The notes below the pieces were generated by a model, which had not been told where the DNA came from, did not search any database, and worked only from the letters and a program-made list of their open reading frames with translations. A stretch of 64,000 nucleotides of DNA from Gulosibacter macacae (GTDB lineage: Bacteria; Actinomycetota; Actinomycetes; Actinomycetales; Microbacteriaceae), in contig NZ_RQVS01000001.1 in assembly GCF_003865375.1 (NCBI RefSeq), positions 1-64,000 on the forward strand. The letters are read 5' to 3'. Both the position numbers and the translations under genes were made by a program. Shown in pieces: positions 60,619 through 64,000 of this stretch. Within the stretch, counting starts at the first letter, position 1. Each line of letters starts with the position of its first letter.

Positions 60619-61832
60619 GGGGTGGCTCCTTGATCGTCAGGTTGGTCGTCGGTCGGCGGCGAGATGGTGGTCGGTTCGACCGTGGCCGGGGGCGCGCCCG
60701 AGACCGAATAGGCCTCGCCAATGCGGCCGAGCAGGTAGTCGAGCATCTCGTAGCTCGGTTCCTGCGCGAGATTCACGAACGTGGATGCGCTCGGGTACGC
60801 ATCCTGCAATTGCTCGCGCTCGAGGAAAGCATCGAAGGCGGCAGCGTTTTGGCCCTGCGGGCGGAAGCCGTGTTCGGCGAGGAGATCGGCGAGCTTCGCA
60901 TCGGTTTCGAGGAGCTGCATCACCGCTTGGCCCTGCTCTGAAAACGTGACGCCGGTGTGCACCGAGAAGATCGTCGGTGAGGGGTAGGCGAGCACCATGC
61001 CGGGGCGAATGCGAGTGTTTTCCTTGAGCTGTTCTTCGAGGAACTGGCCCTCGTAGACCATCACCATCGGCACCGCGCCCATACCTTGTGAGAGGTAGTC
61101 ATCGAATGGCGCGGTCGACGACGCTCCGGCGTAGCCCTGGGCGACGAAGAGCTTCGTGAGTAGCGGCAGGTTCGCGTCGGCCTCAGCCTGTGAGGTGACG
61201 ACGTTGTTGCCGTTGAGCACGTACGACGAAAGCGCGACGTACATACCGGCCGAGTTCGAGGAGCGAATGTCGGTCGAGGTGATGAGCACGCTGCGCGGCG
61301 ACTCGTAGACGCCTGCGGCGCCCGGCAGCTTGTTCCAGCGGGCATCCTGCGAAACAAGGTCGAGATAGGCGGCCATATCGATCTGCCAGCGACCGGATGC
61401 ATCCTGGCTCGCGACGTTCGATTGCGCGAGCACCTGCATGATCGGTTCGAAGGTCGCGATCGCGAGCGGTGAGAAGAAGGGCTTGTGGGTTGAGACCACC
61501 TCGCCACTGTGGTTCGTCGCAATATTCTGGGCGGCGATCTCGGATGCAGGGAAGGCGAAGGCTTGCTCGGTGAGGCCCTCGAGCGAGGCCATACGCCACG
61601 AGCCCGATTTTGAGACCTGCACGTCGTAGCCGTGTTCGGCGAAGACTTCTTTCACCGCTGGGTCGTTGAAGAAGGCTTCCTTTTCGGAGCCGACGACGCC
61701 CTTGACCACGGTGAGTCCACCGAGTCCACCCGGACCCTGGCGACCGAGGCCGGTGAGCTGCACGATGAGCACGGCCACGATGCCGAGCACGATAAGTGCG
61801 ATGCCGATGTAGTGCGGCGCACGGAGTTTCAC
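60615..61832 (-). CDS. Membrane-anchored binding-protein-like protein
   Basis: A 405-residue protein, first gene of the TelA operon. One N-terminal helix (HYIGIALIVLGIVAVLIVQLTGLG) anchors an extracytoplasmic domain whose strand/helix pattern (LTVVKGVVGSEKEAFFNDPAVKEV, VPMVMVYEGQFLEEQLKE, LAYPSPTIFSVHTGVTFSEQGQ) resembles a type-2 solute-binding fold, with a Pro/Thr/Asp tail. I recognise no named family. GAGGAAGC lies in front of the ATG. The four genes 61832 to 56964 each overlap by 4 bases. A perfect 24-base palindrome lies 74 bases upstream. Confidence 0.75.
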   Translation of the reverse strand: MKLRAPHYIGIALIVLGIVAVLIVQLTGLGRQGPGGLGGLTVVKGVVGSEKEAFFNDPAVKEVFAEHGYDVQVSKSGSWRMASLEGLTEQAFAFPASEIAAQNIATNHSGEVVSTHKPFFSPLAIATFEPIMQVLAQSNVASQDASGRWQIDMAAYLDLVSQDARWNKLPGAAGVYESPRSVLITSTDIRSSNSAGMYVALSSYVLNGNNVVTSQAEADANLPLLTKLFVAQGYAGASSTAPFDDYLSQGMGAVPMVMVYEGQFLEEQLKENTRIRPGMVLAYPSPTIFSVHTGVTFSEQGQAVMQLLETDAKLADLLAEHGFRPQGQNAAAFDAFLEREQLQDAYPSASTFVNLAQEPSYEMLDYLLGRIGEAYSVSGAPPATVEPTTISPPTDDQPDDQGATP

Positions 61833-61905
61833 GTTGCTTCCTCCTGCTGTTTTGGGAATCCCAACACAGCTAGGTGAACGTCAATCTCCGCGCGCCGCAC
61901 GATTT

Positions 61906-61929
61906 CATGACGCGCTATAGCGCGTCATG
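61906..61929. promoter_or_regulatory. Perfect 24-base palindrome (possible operator)
   Basis: CATGACGCGCTA followed by its exact complement, with no spacer, directly after the stop of the ThDP enzyme (61933) and 74 bases before the start of the TelA operon, both on the minus strand. With no loop and no T-tract it is a weak terminator candidate and fits a dimeric repressor site for the operon better. The factor is unknown. Confidence 0.6.
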
Positions 61930-61932
61930 CGG

Positions 61933-63648
61933 TTAGAACGCCTTTTGGCGCTGGTCGGTGATGAGGTGCAGCAGCGCGAACTGCTTGCCTTCCTTGACCA
62001 CCTCGACAGCGCGACGCACTGCATCCGGCACCTCGGCGTCGGTCTCGACGCGAATGCCGACGCCGCCGAATGCTTCGGCGAGCTTCGCGAAATCGGGGTT
62101 TTGCAGCTGCGTACCCGAGACGCGACCCGGGTAGTCGCGTTCCTGGTGGGTACGAATCGTGCCGTACTCCTGGTTGTCCGAAACGATCACGAGCGGCGTC
62201 GCGCCGTACTGCGTCGCGGTCGCCAGCTCCTGACCGTTCATGAGGAACTCGCCGTCACCGGCGATGGTCACCACGAAACGCTCCGGGTACTGCAGTGCCG
62301 CGGCGACGGCCGAGGGCACCGAGTAACCCATCGAACCGTTGCGCGCCGAGATCATCGAGGCGTAGCCGCGAGTGGGGAAGTAGCGGTGCGCCCAATTCGT
62401 GTGCTCGCCGGCACCGAAGGTGACCATTGCATCCTGAGGAAGGAGGGGCACGAGGTTTGCCATGAGCGTGTCCATCGACGCCTTGCCCTCGCCGGGAGTT
62501 GCCGACGGCAAGGCCGAGAACTCTTCCTGCTGACCGCGCAGCTCCTGCGTCCACTCACGCCACGAGTCCTTGACCGGCAGGTCCATGCGCACGAGGTCGC
62601 GGATGAACACATCCGGCTTCGAGACGATCTGGTGTGAGAGCGGGCCCGAGCGGCCGCGCAGGTCGGGGTCGATGGTGACGATGAAGTTGCGCTGATCCCA
62701 GTTCTGGCGGCCGGTGAAGCCCGAGGTGATCACGTCGCCGGGAACGGTGCCGACGAACACGATGAGGTCGGTCTCTTCAAGCAGCTTGTTCGAGAATGCC
62801 GGGCGGCCGTAGCCGAGCGGGCCGACATATGACGGTGAGTCAAACGGCACCGTGCCCTCGCAGCGCCATTCGGCGGCCGCGGGCAGTGAGTGGTCTTCGA
62901 GCCACTTGGTGAACTGTTCGGCACCGGCGTGGGTCCAGTCGTTACCGCCGAACACGAACAGGGGCTTCTCTGATTCGAGCAGCGATTGACGCAGCGACTT
63001 CCAGTCTTCAACGGTCATACCGCCTGATGCGACGGGAATGTACGGGTGAATCGCGCCGTCGACCTCCATCTTGATGATGTCTTCGGGGAGGCCCACGACG
63101 ACCGGGCCGGGGCGACCGGCCGAGGCTGCGAACATGGCTTCGGCGACGACTTCGCTCGCGCGGGCCGGGTGGTCGAGCACCATGACGCGCTTCGCTCCCG
63201 AGCCGAACCACTGCTTCGGGTCGAACTCCTGGAACGCTTCTTTCTCACGGTGTTCGAACGGGATGAGGCCGACGAAGAGCACGAGCGCGGTCGAGTCCTG
63301 CCAAGCGGTGTGGAGGCCCACGTGGGCGTTCGCGGCACCGGGGCCGCGGGTGACCATCGCGACGCCAGGAATGGGGAGAAGCTTGCCGTCGGCTTCGGCC
63401 ATGTAGGTGGCGCCACCCTCGTGGCGGCAGATGACGGTCTCGATCGATGACTCGTGAAGGCCGTCGAGCACGTCGAGGAAGCTCTCGCCCGGCACGATGT
63501 GCACGCGCTCAACGCCGTGTGCTTCAAGCGATTCCACAATCACGTGGCCGGCTGACTTGCGCTGCGTCGTCTGGTGCTTGGCTGCCGTCACCGCCTCGAT
63601 GGTGGGGATGGCTCCGGTCATCGGCGCGCTCGAATCAAACTTCCTCAT
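61933..63648 (-). CDS. ThDP-dependent enzyme, acetolactate synthase-like
   Basis: A 571-residue thiamine diphosphate enzyme. The N-domain begins GHVIVESLEAHGVERVHIVPGESFLDVLDG and has RHEGGATYMAEADGKL with the conserved Glu pair region (catalytic Glu expected in the GES part), the middle domain covers VEDWKSLRQSLLESEKPLFVFGG, and the C-domain has the ThDP-Mg motif GDGEFLMNGQELATATQYGATPLVIVSDNQ (GDG...N). It belongs to the acetolactate synthase/oxalyl-CoA decarboxylase-like superfamily; it lacks a paired small subunit here, so biosynthetic AHAS is unlikely, and the true substrate is unknown. GAGGA precedes the ATG. It is divergent from the Cys-rich gene. Confidence 0.87.
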   Translation of the reverse strand: MRKFDSSAPMTGAIPTIEAVTAAKHQTTQRKSAGHVIVESLEAHGVERVHIVPGESFLDVLDGLHESSIETVICRHEGGATYMAEADGKLLPIPGVAMVTRGPGAANAHVGLHTAWQDSTALVLFVGLIPFEHREKEAFQEFDPKQWFGSGAKRVMVLDHPARASEVVAEAMFAASAGRPGPVVVGLPEDIIKMEVDGAIHPYIPVASGGMTVEDWKSLRQSLLESEKPLFVFGGNDWTHAGAEQFTKWLEDHSLPAAAEWRCEGTVPFDSPSYVGPLGYGRPAFSNKLLEETDLIVFVGTVPGDVITSGFTGRQNWDQRNFIVTIDPDLRGRSGPLSHQIVSKPDVFIRDLVRMDLPVKDSWREWTQELRGQQEEFSALPSATPGEGKASMDTLMANLVPLLPQDAMVTFGAGEHTNWAHRYFPTRGYASMISARNGSMGYSVPSAVAAALQYPERFVVTIAGDGEFLMNGQELATATQYGATPLVIVSDNQEYGTIRTHQERDYPGRVSGTQLQNPDFAKLAEAFGGVGIRVETDAEVPDAVRRAVEVVKEGKQFALLHLITDQRQKAF

Positions 63649-63770
63649 GGTCGGTCCTCGCTGTACTTCGTTGTCTCCAGGGCTGAATTTCTCATTCTGT
63701 CACTGGATGAGTGGTCAGGTATTTGAACGGCATTCACCAGGAGAGAGATTGCGCAAAATGACGAGTTTCG

Positions 63771-63786
63771 ATACCCTAGGGGGTAT
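63771..63786. promoter_or_regulatory. CsoR/CstR-like operator
   Basis: ATACCC and GGGTAT form a perfect inverted repeat with the 4-base centre TAGG, the TACCC-N-GGGTA pattern bound by CsoR-family repressors (copper or sulfur-stress sensors). It lies in the spacer just before the likely -10 TATAAA (63784-63789), 28 bases upstream of the Cys-rich gene, with a possible -35 TGACGA at 63759. A regulator gene is not in the window. Confidence 0.65.
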
Positions 63787-63814
63787 AAAAATTACCAATC
63801 AATGGGAGTTTCTG

Positions 63815-64000
63815 ATGTGTCGACCGATCAATTGCAAGGTGTGCAATAAGACGACCTGGGCGGGCTGTGGCCAGCACGTTGCTGCGGTCAAGGCGAGCGT
63901 GCCCGCCGGGCAATGGTGCAATGGCAAGCACACGGATGCCGAAATTGCCGCGAGCTCGAACAGTGAAGGTGGCTTCTTTAGTCGCCTGTTCGGTCGATAG
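63815..64000 (+). CDS. Cys-rich mini-protein
   Basis: A 61-residue protein: MCRPINCKVCNKTTWAGCGQ, then HVAAVKASVPAGQWCNGKHTDA, a Ser/Ala/Gly tail and SRLFGR. Five cysteines, with CxxxxCxxC near the start, GCGQH and WCNG, suggest a metal-binding or thiol protein; the CK.C...TWAGCG.H pattern occurs in a small conserved family of unknown function. ATG 63815 is chosen since GGGAG (63804-63808) is 6 bases before it; an upstream ATG at 63758 would lie over the operator and promoter. The TAG stop is the last base of the window. Control by a CsoR-like regulator is likely from the upstream site. Confidence 0.8.
   Translation: MCRPINCKVCNKTTWAGCGQHVAAVKASVPAGQWCNGKHTDAEIAASSNSEGGFFSRLFGR

Overview
The window looks like a chromosomal segment of a high-GC Gram-positive actinobacterium, most likely a Microbacteriaceae relative. 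The evidence is consistent protein family matches, frequent GTG starts, mycothiol metabolism (S-(hydroxymethyl)mycothiol dehydrogenase), AdnAB-type recombination nucleases, DUF3117 and DUF3107 small proteins, and gene order that I recall from Mycobacterium tuberculosis (the typA-fdx-dapC-dapD-dapE-DUF3117-methyltransferase-tatB-mrp block and the UPF0182-YlbL-DUF2342-uvrD2-nudC-adnB/adnA-DUF3107-rhlE block). I see no prophage, insertion sequence or CRISPR array.

Layout. 1-2.7 kb: the end of a peptide ABC importer operon, with a frameshifted ATPase gene at the window edge and an intact binding lipoprotein. 2.7-15.1 kb: CPBP protease, TypA GTPase, ferredoxin, the diaminopimelate genes dapC, dapD and dapE around citrate synthase, a GT-C-like membrane glycosyltransferase candidate, an acyl-CoA synthetase and superoxide dismutase. 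15.3-20.5 kb: DUF3117, O-methyltransferase, TatB, and the minus-strand operon MgtE-like/DUF1003/Mrp. 20.6-22.0 kb: a PadR repressor with an operator array and its partner membrane protein. 22-30 kb: Xaa-Pro aminopeptidase, EEP and PHP phosphoesterases, DEAD-box helicase, ferritin-like protein, HerA-like ATPase. 30.2-48 kb: DUF3107, AdnA and AdnB, a degenerate phosphotransferase, NudC, a short UvrD2, a ThiF/cyclodehydratase-like protein, DUF2342, Lon-like PDZ protease, UPF0182. 48.1-49.7 kb: initiator tRNA followed by a small accessory module (lipoprotein, CsbD) bracketed by two long hairpins. 50.2-56.8 kb: a sulfur amino-acid operon (Cbs, MetB, ATP-grasp, MetY-like) behind a leader with a run of Cys codons, then the mycothiol formaldehyde dehydrogenase and an MBL hydrolase. 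56.9-61.9 kb: a tightly overlapping four-gene minus-strand operon (binding-protein-like, binding-protein plus VWA, XpaC-like, TelA-like) preceded by a perfect palindrome. 61.9-64 kb: a ThDP enzyme and, divergently, a Cys-rich mini-protein with a CsoR-like operator.

Most of the window is conserved housekeeping. The parts most worth a second look are the TelA/XpaC/VWA/binding-protein operon, the CsoR-like site before the Cys-rich mini-protein, the Cys-codon leader, the ATP-grasp/MetY pair, the tRNA-adjacent hairpin-bracketed module, the pseudokinase next to nudC, and two families of intergenic repeats that recur between genes across the window. No intergenic stretch exceeds about 300 bases.
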